Part shown: piece after piece, positions 1 to 7,968 of the stretch
Layout of the letters: every line of letters starts with the position of its first letter
Position numbering within the stretch: the first letter of the stretch is position 1
Program-made: the position numbers and the translations under genes
NCBI GenBank assembly: GCA_017626325.1
Contig: JAGAIZ010000003.1
Coordinates: forward strand, 149,185 to 213,184
DNA: 64,000 nt
DNA from: Lachnospiraceae bacterium
Lineage (GTDB): Bacteria; Bacillota; Clostridia; Lachnospirales; Lachnospiraceae
Direction: 5' to 3'
The notes under the pieces: generated by a model
Told to the model about the DNA's origin: nothing
Database searches by the model: none
Seen by the model: only the letters and a program-made list of their open reading frames with translations

Positions 1-192
1 ACGCTGGAAGGGTGGAAGCAGCAGGGAGCAAGAAGCGCCGGGCAGAAGATTATCAGCGGTCTGACGTATGGGTACTGCGGCGTATGCATCGCGTGGAACC
101 TGCTCTGCATGACCGCGTACTGGTACCGCGTCCTGCCTTCGGACGGGGCGGACTGGAATACGGTCAGGAATATTGTGGGAATGATATTGTAA
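1..192 (+). CDS. C-terminal tail of a membrane protein (5' end outside window)
   Basis: The reading frame is open from the first base to a TAA at 190-192 and gives 63 residues. The tail has a hydrophobic stretch rich in aromatic residues and Cys (YGYCGVCIAWNLLCMTAYWY), consistent with a last transmembrane helix. It ends 10 bases before the following CotH-type gene, so the two are probably co-transcribed. The piece is too short to assign a family; a polytopic glycosyltransferase or MBOAT-like protein would fit the neighbourhood, but that is only inference. Confidence 0.55.
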   Translation, partial: TLEGWKQQGARSAGQKIISGLTYGYCGVCIAWNLLCMTAYWYRVLPSDGADWNTVRNIVGMIL

Positions 193-202
193 GGGTGTAA
201 GC

Positions 203-2395
203 ATGAGTAAAGAACGGATCAAAAGGATTGTCAGCATAGCGGTACCCGTCTTGTTTATGGGCGTGGTGGTTTTCTGCGTCTGTTATTACCATAATGTATA
301 CAGACAGCCGGAGGAAGCGGCACAGGATAATCATGTTACAATAGAAGACCGGGAGCCGCAGGAAGAAGCGCAGCAGCAGGACACCTCGGAAGAGACAGAA
401 GCAAATCAATATGATGATGAGGGATATCTGGATATCCGGGCTGGTCTGACCGGTATGGGCGACGCGGAAAGCGTCAAATTATATGTGCAGAACGATACGT
501 GTTATTTCTTCCTGCCGGCTTATGCGGACGCTGGACAGATTGTGTGGCAGTTTGATGAAGAACGATATGAAGTTCTGCTCGACGGACAGGCCGTCAGAGA
601 CGGCGACCGTCTGGAAATGACGGGCATAAGCAATACCGTGTATGAAGCCAGGACGGATGGGACGGCGGCCGAAACAGACGAGACGAAGACCGAAACAGGC
701 GGGACGAAGACCGAAACAGACGAGACGAAGACTGAAACAGACGGCGCGGCAGTCGGGACGGCAGACGAAGAGCAGGAGCGGACGCTTCAGATCAGACGGC
801 AGACGGACGCGGACACGGTGGAATACAAGCTGCGGGTCATGAAGTCAGAGTCTTTGCCTGCAATATTTATTGATACGGACAGTCAGGCAATGACTTATCT
901 GGAACAGGACAAAGAGCATGAAGAAACAGGAAGCTTTGTCTGTATTTCCGCTGCGGGGGAGAAGGATTCAGGAGGCGTGCTTGACAAGATATCCGGCAGA
1001 GGCTATTCCAGCTTCAGCGCAGCCAAAAAGTCTTATACCATTACACTTGAAGAAGCGCAGCCGGTGCTGGGCATGAGCAGCGCCTGCAAATGGGTGCTGC
1101 AGGCAAACGCTCTTGACCTGACCCGGATGCGCAACAAGACGGTCTATGATATGGCGAAGGATATGGGGGTTCCTTATGCGGTGGATTCGGCATATGTGGA
1201 TCTGTATTTTAACGGAGAATATGCCGGTAATTATCTGGTGTGCGAGAAAATAGAAGCTTCGCCCAACCGCATGGATATCGGAGAGGATTATCTGTTAGAA
1301 GGAATCTTCGCCAGCAGATCGGAAGAAGAAATCGACTGCTTCCGGAGTGAGGCGGGCTGGTATGAGGTTAAGAATCCCGAAGAAGTCACGGAGGAAGATC
1401 TGGAATTTCTGGCGGACTATATGGACAGAATTGTGGAACTGATCGAAGGCTGCGATACGGAGGAAGCGTATAAGAACCTGCAGCAATATATAGATATTGA
1501 ATCCTTCGCGCAGATGTATTTATTGGATGAATTGACCAATGAGCCGGATCTGAACAGAGCCAGTACCTTCTATTTTATCAGACAGGAAGGAGACGACAGG
1601 AAGCTTTATGCCGGACCGGTGTGGGATTATGACAGATCGCTGGGGAATGTTGAAGGCGCGAAATACGATAACCTGACCTGTCTGTCGCCGGGGCTGGGAG
1701 AGAAGCTTTTTGCGTGCAAATATTTCAGGATGTATGTCACGGAGCGCTTCGCCGGACAGTATGAGCAGATAATCAGACAATATCTGGAGAACAGGATACC
1801 GGATTACAGCGAATATATCCGCGCGTCGATCGCGATGGACGGGATTCGCTGGGGTTCTCAGGAGAATAACAGTTATGTCAATACGAATCCGGTCTATTCT
1901 ACTTTCGACGATGCGGTCAGATACATGACTTATTATCTGAATGCCAGATATGAACTGATTCGAGGCTATCTGTATGAACCGGACAGGTATCATCAGATCG
2001 AGTTTGTTAATACTGGTTCCAAAGTGGAGTACGACAGCCGCAGATACTGGATTGTGGATGGAGAGACTGTGCCGGAGGAGGTGACGGCATATCTGGAAGA
2101 GATTTTCCAGTGCAACGGATGGACCTTTGCGGACGGCAGGCGCTGTCAGGTGAACAGGCCGGTATTCGGCGATATGAAGGTGTATTCCTACGTGGATCAG
2201 AGTAAGCTCGAAGAAACGCAGACGCAGACGGAAGCACAGGAAGAGCAGGAACAGGTAAACGCAGGATATAGTAAGAGGTTCGTATTTTTCTGTATGATGG
2301 CGTCAGCGGGCGCTGCCGGCGTGTGCGGTATTGCGCTGGGATGGCTTGCGCACAGGATGAGATCAAAGAAGAAAGACAAAAGCCGGAAGGAGTAG
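203..2395 (+). CDS. Membrane-anchored CotH-family protein kinase
   Basis: A 730-residue protein of the CotH family (atypical secretory-type kinases, known from the Bacillus spore-coat kinase CotH). An N-terminal membrane anchor lies at about residues 9-28, followed by an acidic linker and a Thr/Glu-rich heptad repeat at about 156-181. The CotH fold follows: a GRGYSSF glycine-rich segment near residue 267, then RMRNKTVYDMAKDMG, and the acidic motif GPVWDYDRSLGN near residue 471, where the catalytic/metal-binding Asp residues of the family sit. A second hydrophobic helix at about 693-716 ends in a basic tail, so both ends are membrane-held and the kinase domain probably faces outward. Its start is ATG at 203, preceded by a weak AAGGGTG. 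Its paralogues are at 10539 and 12088. Substrate unknown. Confidence 0.85.
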   Translation: MSKERIKRIVSIAVPVLFMGVVVFCVCYYHNVYRQPEEAAQDNHVTIEDREPQEEAQQQDTSEETEANQYDDEGYLDIRAGLTGMGDAESVKLYVQNDTCYFFLPAYADAGQIVWQFDEERYEVLLDGQAVRDGDRLEMTGISNTVYEARTDGTAAETDETKTETGGTKTETDETKTETDGAAVGTADEEQERTLQIRRQTDADTVEYKLRVMKSESLPAIFIDTDSQAMTYLEQDKEHEETGSFVCISAAGEKDSGGVLDKISGRGYSSFSAAKKSYTITLEEAQPVLGMSSACKWVLQANALDLTRMRNKTVYDMAKDMGVPYAVDSAYVDLYFNGEYAGNYLVCEKIEASPNRMDIGEDYLLEGIFASRSEEEIDCFRSEAGWYEVKNPEEVTEEDLEFLADYMDRIVELIEGCDTEEAYKNLQQYIDIESFAQMYLLDELTNEPDLNRASTFYFIRQEGDDRKLYAGPVWDYDRSLGNVEGAKYDNLTCLSPGLGEKLFACKYFRMYVTERFAGQYEQIIRQYLENRIPDYSEYIRASIAMDGIRWGSQENNSYVNTNPVYSTFDDAVRYMTYYLNARYELIRGYLYEPDRYHQIEFVNTGSKVEYDSRRYWIVDGETVPEEVTAYLEEIFQCNGWTFADGRRCQVNRPVFGDMKVYSYVDQSKLEETQTQTEAQEEQEQVNAGYSKRFVFFCMMASAGAAGVCGIALGWLAHRMRSKKKDKSRKE
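669..744 (+). repeat. 21-bp in-frame tandem repeat (TETDETK heptads)
   Basis: Inside the first CotH gene a 21-base unit is repeated about 3.6 times and encodes TETDETK, TETGGTK, TETDETK and TETDG. The period is a multiple of three, so copy number can change without breaking the frame. It encodes a hydrophilic, Thr-rich linker between the first extracellular domain and the kinase domain. Confidence 0.85.
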
Positions 2396-2408
2396 ATTTC
2401 CGGCTTTT
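2378..2408. terminator. Bidirectional rho-independent terminator
   Basis: AAAAGCCGGAA (2378-2388) pairs perfectly with TTCCGGCTTTT (2398-2408) across a 9-base loop. The hairpin overlaps both stop codons of the convergent CotH (+) and XRE (-) genes, and gives a short U run on either strand, so it can serve both transcripts. Confidence 0.8.
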
Positions 2409-2751
2409 AATCTGTATTCTTAAGAAACTTGATATATTTGAGTAAATCTCTGCGTTCCTGACGGTTCAGCTTCTGAATGTCGTACATCACGTCATGCATC
2501 GTAATATTGCCGAGATATGTGTTGTTCAGATTGGTGCTGCCCAGATAACTGGTGTCGGCGCCCAGGAGATAATCTGTGCTTACTTTATAGTATTTGGCTA
2601 ACTGGATTACCACCCATGTAGGAATGTCGCGGTTGCCGCTTTCGTAGTTGGAGTAAGTCTGCTGCGATACGCCAAGGTAATCGGCAACGACTTTCTGCTT
2701 GAGATCATGATCTTCGCGCAGATCGCGGATTAACTCACGTAATTCTTTCAT
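2407..2751 (-). CDS. XRE-family helix-turn-helix transcriptional regulator
   Basis: A 114-residue Cro/CI-type regulator. The N-terminal HTH (about residues 5-60) has the family pattern QKVVADYLGVSQQTYSNYESG followed by IPTWVVIQLAKYYKVSTDYLLG. The C-terminal half is a short helical tail (QKLNRQERRDLLKYIKFL), with no peptidase or sensor domain. Start chosen at 2751 because AGGAGG (2762-2767) lies 10 bases upstream; an ATG at 2772 would lie upstream of that site. It is divergent from the glycosyltransferase cluster starting at 3131, and perfect inverted repeats lie in the shared upstream region, so autoregulation and control of the neighbouring locus are likely (inference). Confidence 0.88.
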   Translation of the reverse strand: MKELRELIRDLREDHDLKQKVVADYLGVSQQTYSNYESGNRDIPTWVVIQLAKYYKVSTDYLLGADTSYLGSTNLNNTYLGNITMHDVMYDIQKLNRQERRDLLKYIKFLKNTD

Positions 2752-2810
2752 CGCACCGCAGCCTCCTTTCACAATCGCTTAATACAATTTACTGTTAAAA
2801 ATAGTAGCAC

Positions 2811-2825
2811 ACAACAAAAAGTTGT
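2811..2825. promoter_or_regulatory. Inverted repeat, candidate XRE operator (ACAAC-N5-GTTGT)
   Basis: Perfect 5-base arms around AAAAA, 45 bases upstream of the regulator's ribosome binding site. The arms share the ACAAC core with the stronger palindrome at 2863-2881, as expected for two binding sites of one dimeric regulator. Confidence 0.45.
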
Positions 2826-2862
2826 ATGGGTAAATGCGTGAAAATGAATAATGAAAGCACTC

Positions 2863-2881
2863 TTACAACATATTGTTGTAA
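2863..2881. promoter_or_regulatory. Palindromic operator candidate (TTACAACA-N3-TGTTGTAA)
   Basis: Perfect 8-base inverted repeat with a TAT spacer between the divergent XRE gene and the glycosyltransferase operon. It overlaps a plus-strand -35-like TTGTTG, so a bound regulator would block that promoter. Confidence 0.6.
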
Positions 2882-2902
2882 AAAGAGAGGAAAATATACA
2901 AT
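2873..2902 (+). promoter_or_regulatory. Candidate sigma-A promoter (TTGTTG-18-TACAAT)
   Basis: -35 TTGTTG at 2873-2878 and -10 TACAAT at 2897-2902, spacing 18. The -35 lies inside the palindrome at 2863-2881. If used, the leader to the start at 3131 is about 220 bases. Assigned from sequence only. Confidence 0.4.
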
Positions 2903-3130
2903 TACAATTACAGTTGCAGACAAAATTGAGGGAAAAGCGCAGAAGAAATCCCATTCGTGCAGCGAATATAGGATGGATTTGCGGATGCTGCTGTGAACGG
3001 AGTGAACAGCGACTGTATTTGACGAAACTTTGACGGATTTGCACGGTTAGATTGTATATTCCGGGAAAATAAGGTAAAATTTGATAGTGATATATGATTT
3101 GAGGTACAATACATAGGAAGTATGGTTGAT

Positions 3131-3880
3131 ATGCAGAAGGTATCTTTACTCGTAACCACTTATAATGATAAGGACAATCTGGCAGTTACGCTGCAGAGCA
3201 TAGAGAGCCAGGATTATGGGAATATAGAGGTAGTGATTGTAGACGGCCGGTCTCAGGATGGTACGCCGGGATTGATTGAGCGGTTTGCCGATGCGCACAG
3301 AGAGAAGGACGATCCTATTACGGTGCGGTGGATTTCGGAGCATGACCGTGGATTATATGATGCGATGAACAAGGCGTGGGCCATGTGTACAGGAGACATC
3401 GTGGCGGTCTGCAATGACAGACTGTGCGTGCAGGACGCGGTTACGAAGCTGGTAGGTGCGATCGAGCATGCCGGAGAAGGATGTGTGGGAGCGCATTCTG
3501 ACCTCGTCTATATGCAGGGAGACCGGGTAGTCAGAACATGGCATATGGGTGAGGGAAGCCTGAAAGAGGGCTGGATGCCGGGACATCCTACGCTGTTTCT
3601 CAAGCGCGAAGTATACGAGAAGTATGGCGTGTATGATATCAGCTACCGTTGTGCCGCGGACTATGAATTTATGGTGCGTTTTCTGAAGGAGGGACAGAAC
3701 CGTCTTGCTTATGTCCCCGAAATATTGATTTCCATGTTTTACGGGGGGACAAGCAACGCGGGGCTTCATAATTACCTGATTTCCTTTAAGGAAGCTTATC
3801 AGGCGCTTCGTAAGAATAAGGTTGCGCATCCGCTTCTGATTACGATCAGAAGAACGTGGAGAGTATTGCGTCAGTTCTAA
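3131..3880 (+). CDS. GT2-family glycosyltransferase (WcaA-like)
   Basis: A 249-residue GT-A fold enzyme. It begins with the family's VSLLVTTYNDKDNL strand-turn, then VVIVDGRSQDGT (nucleotide-sugar binding) and SEHDRGLYDAMNKAW, a motif typical of short cytoplasmic GT2 enzymes of exopolysaccharide loci. No membrane helix is evident; it probably works at the inner membrane face on a lipid-linked acceptor. ATG at 3131 is 10 bases after AGGAAG; the in-frame ATG at 3122 is only one base after it. First gene of a plus-strand pair with the polytopic protein at 3903. Sugar specificity cannot be read from sequence. Confidence 0.85.
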   Translation: MQKVSLLVTTYNDKDNLAVTLQSIESQDYGNIEVVIVDGRSQDGTPGLIERFADAHREKDDPITVRWISEHDRGLYDAMNKAWAMCTGDIVAVCNDRLCVQDAVTKLVGAIEHAGEGCVGAHSDLVYMQGDRVVRTWHMGEGSLKEGWMPGHPTLFLKREVYEKYGVYDISYRCAADYEFMVRFLKEGQNRLAYVPEILISMFYGGTSNAGLHNYLISFKEAYQALRKNKVAHPLLITIRRTWRVLRQF

Positions 3881-3902
3881 ATGAAAGAGTAAAGGTGCTT
3901 TG

Positions 3903-5663
3903 ATGAAAACAGGAAATCCTTTGTACAATATTGCAAATTCGATAATCAGGACTTTTCTGACAGTGATTGTCTTTCTGCTGTTCCTGCACAGTATTTTCAG
4001 CACGAGCTTTATAGGAAGAGTTGTCAGAGAGGACGGAACGGCGCAGGCGATGACCCGGAATATTGCGGACAGTCCTGGGCTGCATCTTGCGGTGTTCCTT
4101 GTGCTTACGGCGGCGGCTCTGCTGTTATACGGACGGCTTGTCAGACGGCGGTCCTGGTCAGGATGGTTCGACAGACATGGCAATCAGATGCTGGGGCTTG
4201 TATGCATCCTGCTGTTTCTGGCGGGCAGTGCGTGGATTATGCTGACGCAGCTTAAGCCTGGCTCTGATCCGGCGAAAGTGTATGCGGCGGCAATGCAGTG
4301 GCGGGCAGGAGATTTCTCAGCTTTTGAAGAGGGAAACTATCTGTTCTGTTATCCTTTTCAGTCAGGCATTGTGCTCTTTTATTATCTGTTGTCCTTTGTA
4401 TTCGGTGTTGATAATACGATCGGCCCTCAGTTTGTAAATCTGGCAGCGCTCGTCGTCAGCTACTATCTGCTGGCATGGTTTGTACGGTTTTGCTGGCGGG
4501 AGGATAAGGCGATGCCGTTCCTCTCTTATCTGGCCCTGATGGGATGGACGCCGTTGTTTTTCTATATCACGTATCTTTACGGTATTTTGCCGGGGATGGC
4601 CTGCTCTCTGGGCGCTATGTGTCTTGCGGCACAGTATCTGAGAACCCGCAGACTGCGCTATATGGCAGGCGCTTCGCTGTGCATCGGGCTTGCTGCGGTA
4701 CTTAAGATGAATTGTCTCATCTACCTGATAGCAATTGCCTGTTTTGTGATTTATGATGCGGCAGATCTGGTGTTTGTCAGAAAGGAACCGGTCAGGAAAG
4801 GACTTGCGTCTGCAGGGTTCGTATTCATGATGGTACTTGGAGTCTGGGGATGTAATCTGGCAACGGAGAAATATGTGGAACATCTGTCAGGATATGCTAT
4901 GCCGGAGGGAGAGGTTATGCTTTCATGGGTCGTTATGGGGCTGCAGGAGGCGCCCCGGGGACCGGGAAATTATAATGGTTATAACGGCAATGTATTTTTT
5001 GGCAATGATTTTGACACGGAAGCTGCCAATGCACAGTCTCTGGCTGATCTTAAGAAGATCATCAGACGTATGGCGGCCGATCCGATAGATGAGGGCGTGT
5101 GCTTTTTTGCCAGAAAGACGGCATTTCAGTGGAATAATCCCACATTTATCAGTATGGAGCGAATGAGTGGAAGAAAATCCGCCACTTCGATGAAAGCGCC
5201 GGTGAGGAGCATTATTGACGGCAGGGGAAGCGTGCTTCTCTCTGTCGGTCTGAATTATGTGCAGACGTGGATTCTGGCAGGTATGCTCCTGTATCTGCTG
5301 CTTCACTGGAGGAGCCGGAATCTGTATGAGATGATGGCAGCGGTGGTTATTCTGGGCGGATATCTGTTTCACATGGTATGGGAGGCAAGCGCTTCCTATA
5401 CCATACCGTATTTTGTTCTTTTCATCCCGTACGCTGTTAAGGGATTCCTGGACTGGATCAGAACGCTTCACAGAATCGTGGAGGAGAGCAGAAGCAGAGG
5501 AGGACTTCCACTGGGCGTGCGCCGGGCGGCGATCGGGGCAGCCTGTGTGTTCCTGGTCGTTTTGGGCGTCAGCAGAACGAATTTGTTTCGGAATACCATC
5601 GCGCTGGACGACGGGCCGGAAGCGAGGGCGCAGTACTATCATGAGGACAGTCAGTCGCCGTAA
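3903..5663 (+). CDS. Polytopic GT-C-like membrane glycosyltransferase (GT39/ArnT-like), substrate unknown
   Basis: A 586-residue protein with about 11-12 hydrophobic helices, the first at about residues 15-35. After the third comes an acidic outer loop (SDPAKVYAAAMQWRAGDFSAFEEGN), the usual place of catalytic acidic residues in GT-C enzymes using polyprenyl-phosphate sugars. The YGILPGM and AVLKMN segments resemble GT39-type proteins. The C-terminal part after residue about 330 is partly soluble and returns to four helices. ATG at 3903 has AAAGGTG upstream. It lies 22 bases after the GT2 gene. Its last codons lie in a tandem repeat that also contains the stop codon of the convergent gene. Family assignment is moderate; function is inferred. 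Confidence 0.65.
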   Translation: MKTGNPLYNIANSIIRTFLTVIVFLLFLHSIFSTSFIGRVVREDGTAQAMTRNIADSPGLHLAVFLVLTAAALLLYGRLVRRRSWSGWFDRHGNQMLGLVCILLFLAGSAWIMLTQLKPGSDPAKVYAAAMQWRAGDFSAFEEGNYLFCYPFQSGIVLFYYLLSFVFGVDNTIGPQFVNLAALVVSYYLLAWFVRFCWREDKAMPFLSYLALMGWTPLFFYITYLYGILPGMACSLGAMCLAAQYLRTRRLRYMAGASLCIGLAAVLKMNCLIYLIAIACFVIYDAADLVFVRKEPVRKGLASAGFVFMMVLGVWGCNLATEKYVEHLSGYAMPEGEVMLSWVVMGLQEAPRGPGNYNGYNGNVFFGNDFDTEAANAQSLADLKKIIRRMAADPIDEGVCFFARKTAFQWNNPTFISMERMSGRKSATSMKAPVRSIIDGRGSVLLSVGLNYVQTWILAGMLLYLLLHWRSRNLYEMMAAVVILGGYLFHMVWEASASYTIPYFVLFIPYAVKGFLDWIRTLHRIVEESRSRGGLPLGVRRAAIGAACVFLVVLGVSRTNLFRNTIALDDGPEARAQYYHEDSQSP

Positions 5664-5734
5664 CTGCCCGGATCACCGCATCAGTGCCGTAACTGCCGGA
5701 ACCGCCGCATCAGTGCTGTAACAGCAGCCGGAAC
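5652..5734. repeat. 29-30 bp tandem repeat (about 2.8 copies) spanning two convergent stop codons
   Basis: Copies start at 5652, 5682 and 5711; copy 1 begins CAGTCGCCGTAACTGCC, copy 2 CAGTGCCGTAACTGCC and copy 3 CAGTGCTGTAACAGC. Copy 1 contains the TAA of the upstream membrane protein; the minus-strand GT2 gene ends in copy 3. The array looks like duplication of a gene 3' end by slippage. Confidence 0.75.
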
Positions 5735-6729
5735 AATCGATAGAGGCGATGCCGGATGCAGAAGGTATACAGCTTATTGTGCAGACCGTTGATGCTGCTT
5801 GCTGTAACCGTGTGAAAGGCCTTGCGGATTGGAGGGTAATTGCATTCTTCCATAAAACGCTGCCGGAAGTCCCGGGCGGATGAAAGCATATCGCCAAAAA
5901 CAGGTATGAAGGTGAGTAAGCATTGATATACAAAATAATAATCTAACTGTTTCTCCATGTACGGGTATCTGGAGAAGTCAATCACCTGGCTGTAGGTGTC
6001 GAACATTCTGCGGTTTTCGAGCAGGCGGCTGTGCGGCATGCTGTGATGACTGACAGAGTCCGCATTGCTTCGGTAATAATAGAAGGCTTCTTCAAAGAAA
6101 TAGATGGATTCGGCATCCAGCATACAGCTATATGAGGCAAGACCGTCTTCGCCTACGATGATGTCCTGCGGAACATGAAAAAGGTGCTTTTCCAGCAGAG
6201 AGCGGCGGAAGATCTTGTTGCAAAGGCTGGGTGCTATACCATAGGTGAAGAAGTCGCCGAAATAGATCATGCGGGGGTAGACTTCCTTCTCCAGACGGGA
6301 TTTATCATAGAAGCCTGCAGGAAAAGGGCTGCTGCAGGTGATCTCCCTGTCGGGAGCGGCGGCGATATAGTTGCAGTGCAGAATATCCGCGCCAGTGTCT
6401 TTTGCGGCGCGGCACATCCTGTCATACATATCGGCGCGGATCCAGTCGTCGCTGTCAACGAAGGTGACGTATTCGCCGCGGCTTGCCTGATATCCTTTCT
6501 GTCTGGCGGCGGTGTGGCCGCTGTTGGGCTGGTGCAGACAGCGTATCCGGGGATTGGCGGCGGCATAATCATCGCACAGCCGCGAAGAACCGTCCGTGGA
6601 ACCGTCATCTACGAGGATAAGCTCGTAATCTGTGCAGGTCTGTGCCAGAATACTGTCAATGCAGACAGAAAGGTAGTTCTTTACGTTATAGACAGGTACA
6701 ATAATGCTTAGAAACGGATCAGATGACAT
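5710..6729 (-). CDS. GT2-family glycosyltransferase
   Basis: A 339-residue enzyme with a complete GT-A N-terminal domain: LSIIVPVYNVKNYLSVCIDSIL, LILVDDGSTDGS, NSGHTAARQKGYQASRGEYVTFVDSDDW (the DSDD metal/nucleotide motif at about residues 95-100). The C-terminal 150 residues are family-variable and contain a VGEDGLASYSCMLDAESIYF acceptor-site-like helix (ED motif), typical of capsule/EPS GT2 enzymes. No membrane helices. ATG at 6729 has GGAGG at 6736-6740. It has its own promoter (6781-6809) and converges on the 3903 gene. Specificity unknown. Confidence 0.88.
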   Translation of the reverse strand: MSSDPFLSIIVPVYNVKNYLSVCIDSILAQTCTDYELILVDDGSTDGSSRLCDDYAAANPRIRCLHQPNSGHTAARQKGYQASRGEYVTFVDSDDWIRADMYDRMCRAAKDTGADILHCNYIAAAPDREITCSSPFPAGFYDKSRLEKEVYPRMIYFGDFFTYGIAPSLCNKIFRRSLLEKHLFHVPQDIIVGEDGLASYSCMLDAESIYFFEEAFYYYRSNADSVSHHSMPHSRLLENRRMFDTYSQVIDFSRYPYMEKQLDYYFVYQCLLTFIPVFGDMLSSARDFRQRFMEECNYPPIRKAFHTVTASSINGLHNKLYTFCIRHRLYRLFRLLLQH

Positions 6730-6780
6730 CGTAATCCTCCATTCGTGTTGTGTTCGTAAGTTATGTGTTAAGATGACCTT

Positions 6781-6809
6781 ATTGTAGCTTTTTTACGGAT
6801 TGTTTGCAA
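6781..6809 (-). promoter_or_regulatory. Sigma-A promoter for the minus-strand GT2 gene
   Basis: On the minus strand, TTGCAA (6809-6804) is followed by a 17-base spacer and TACAAT (6786-6781). A start near 6774 would give a leader of about 45 bases before the ATG at 6729. Confidence 0.6.
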
Positions 6810-6841
6810 GCGGAGGACAGACAATAGAAGGTGTGAAATCA

Positions 6842-7915
6842 ATGGATAAGATTGTATTTGTAATACCGGACATGCCGGGAGGCGGCACGGAACGGGTGGT
6901 GGCGCTTCTGGCCAATGAATACTGCGACAGGGGCAGAGAGGTCGGCATTCTGTTGTTCGCGGGACATGATACGGCGTATCCTCTGCGGGAACGGGTCGAG
7001 GTAGTCAGCGTGGGGGAGCCTTCCGGGGGCAGGATCAGGAGCAGACTGGCAAGACTGCGCCGGATGCGCCGGTATTATCGTGAGAACAGGAATTGTCAGA
7101 TATGGGCGTTCAGCGTGATGGGAACTGTCTTTTCGGCGATTGCGGCGATCGGTCAGAGGCACTTGTTCCTGGTTTCGGAGCGCAATGACCCGAATCAGTA
7201 TGATCATAAGAAGCTCCGCAACCTGTTCTACAGAAGGGCGGACGTAGTGGTATGCCAGACGCCGGATGCGGCGGGCAGCTTCCCGGCAGGAATAGCGGCC
7301 AGGTCGGTGGTAATTCCGAATCCCATAGAGGCGGGCGGTACAGAGCCTTATGACGGCGTCAGAGAGAAAAGGATTGTGGCGGTAGGCAGACTGAATCCGC
7401 AGAAAAACCACAGGCTGCTTCTGAAAGCGTTTGCCGGTTTCGTGAAGAGACACAGCGACTATGTATTAGAAGTGTACGGCAAAGGAGAACTGGAAGAAGA
7501 ACTGAAACAGTACGCCGTTCAATTGGAGATTGCGGACAAGGTGGTCTGGAAGGGCTTTTCGGATCATGTGAAGGAAGATATCAACCGGGCGGCGATGTTC
7601 GTATTGTCTTCCGATTACGAAGGGGTATCGAATTCCATGCTGGAAGCCATGGCGCAGGGAGTGCCGGTGATCTCTACAGACTGCCCCATCGGCGGCTCTA
7701 AGATGTATATTCAGGATCATATCAATGGCATTCTGGTGCCTGTGCGCGACGACAGGGCGCTTCTGGACGCCATGCTTGAGCTTGCCGGGGATGCGGAATT
7801 GTCACGCCGTATCAGTATGGCGTGCAGACGTCTCAGAGAGGAAAATACAGTGGCGCAGATTGCGGACAGATTTCTTGATACGGTCAGTGCGGTTTCGGAC
7901 AGGAAGAGAGTATAA
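6842..7915 (+). CDS. GT4-family glycosyltransferase
   Basis: A 357-residue GT-B enzyme. The N-terminal IPDMPGGGTERVVALLANEY is the classic GT4 glycine-rich acceptor-binding loop. The C-terminal domain starts with IVAVGRLNPQKNHRLLLKAF and carries the donor-binding region SSDYEGVSNSMLEAMAQGVPVI, with the conserved E-x7-E-like pair (YEGVSNSMLEA). Close to EPS enzymes of the GalNAc-/Gal-transferring type, but the sugar cannot be deduced. Start at 6842 (AGAAGGTG just upstream) rather than the in-frame start at 6800. Followed by a second GT4 gene 53 bases downstream, probably one operon. Confidence 0.88.
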   Translation: MDKIVFVIPDMPGGGTERVVALLANEYCDRGREVGILLFAGHDTAYPLRERVEVVSVGEPSGGRIRSRLARLRRMRRYYRENRNCQIWAFSVMGTVFSAIAAIGQRHLFLVSERNDPNQYDHKKLRNLFYRRADVVVCQTPDAAGSFPAGIAARSVVIPNPIEAGGTEPYDGVREKRIVAVGRLNPQKNHRLLLKAFAGFVKRHSDYVLEVYGKGELEEELKQYAVQLEIADKVVWKGFSDHVKEDINRAAMFVLSSDYEGVSNSMLEAMAQGVPVISTDCPIGGSKMYIQDHINGILVPVRDDRALLDAMLELAGDAELSRRISMACRRLREENTVAQIADRFLDTVSAVSDRKRV

Positions 7916-7968
7916 GCCGGTTATCGCCCTGATTACAGCGGCGTAATGGAGTAGCATGGAGGAGCATA

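Larger units (their letters stand above)
2768..3130. other. Regulatory intergenic region between XRE regulator and glycosyltransferase operon
   Basis: About 360 bases without a convincing gene. It holds two inverted repeats (2811-2825, 2863-2881), a plus-strand promoter candidate overlapping the second, and two TTGACG hexamers (3019-3024, 3030-3035). The second TTGACG is 17 bases before TGTATA (3053-3058). A further TTGATA/TACAAT pair (3081-3110) would start transcription too close to the ribosome binding site to be the main promoter. A 60-codon plus-strand open frame at 2851-3033 has no ribosome binding site and low-complexity content. Confidence 0.5.

Noticed and set aside
2851-3033. 60-codon plus-strand frame in the regulator/glycosyltransferase gap
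   Set aside because: No ribosome binding site, starts before the predicted transcription start, and contains low-complexity QLQLQLQ content.
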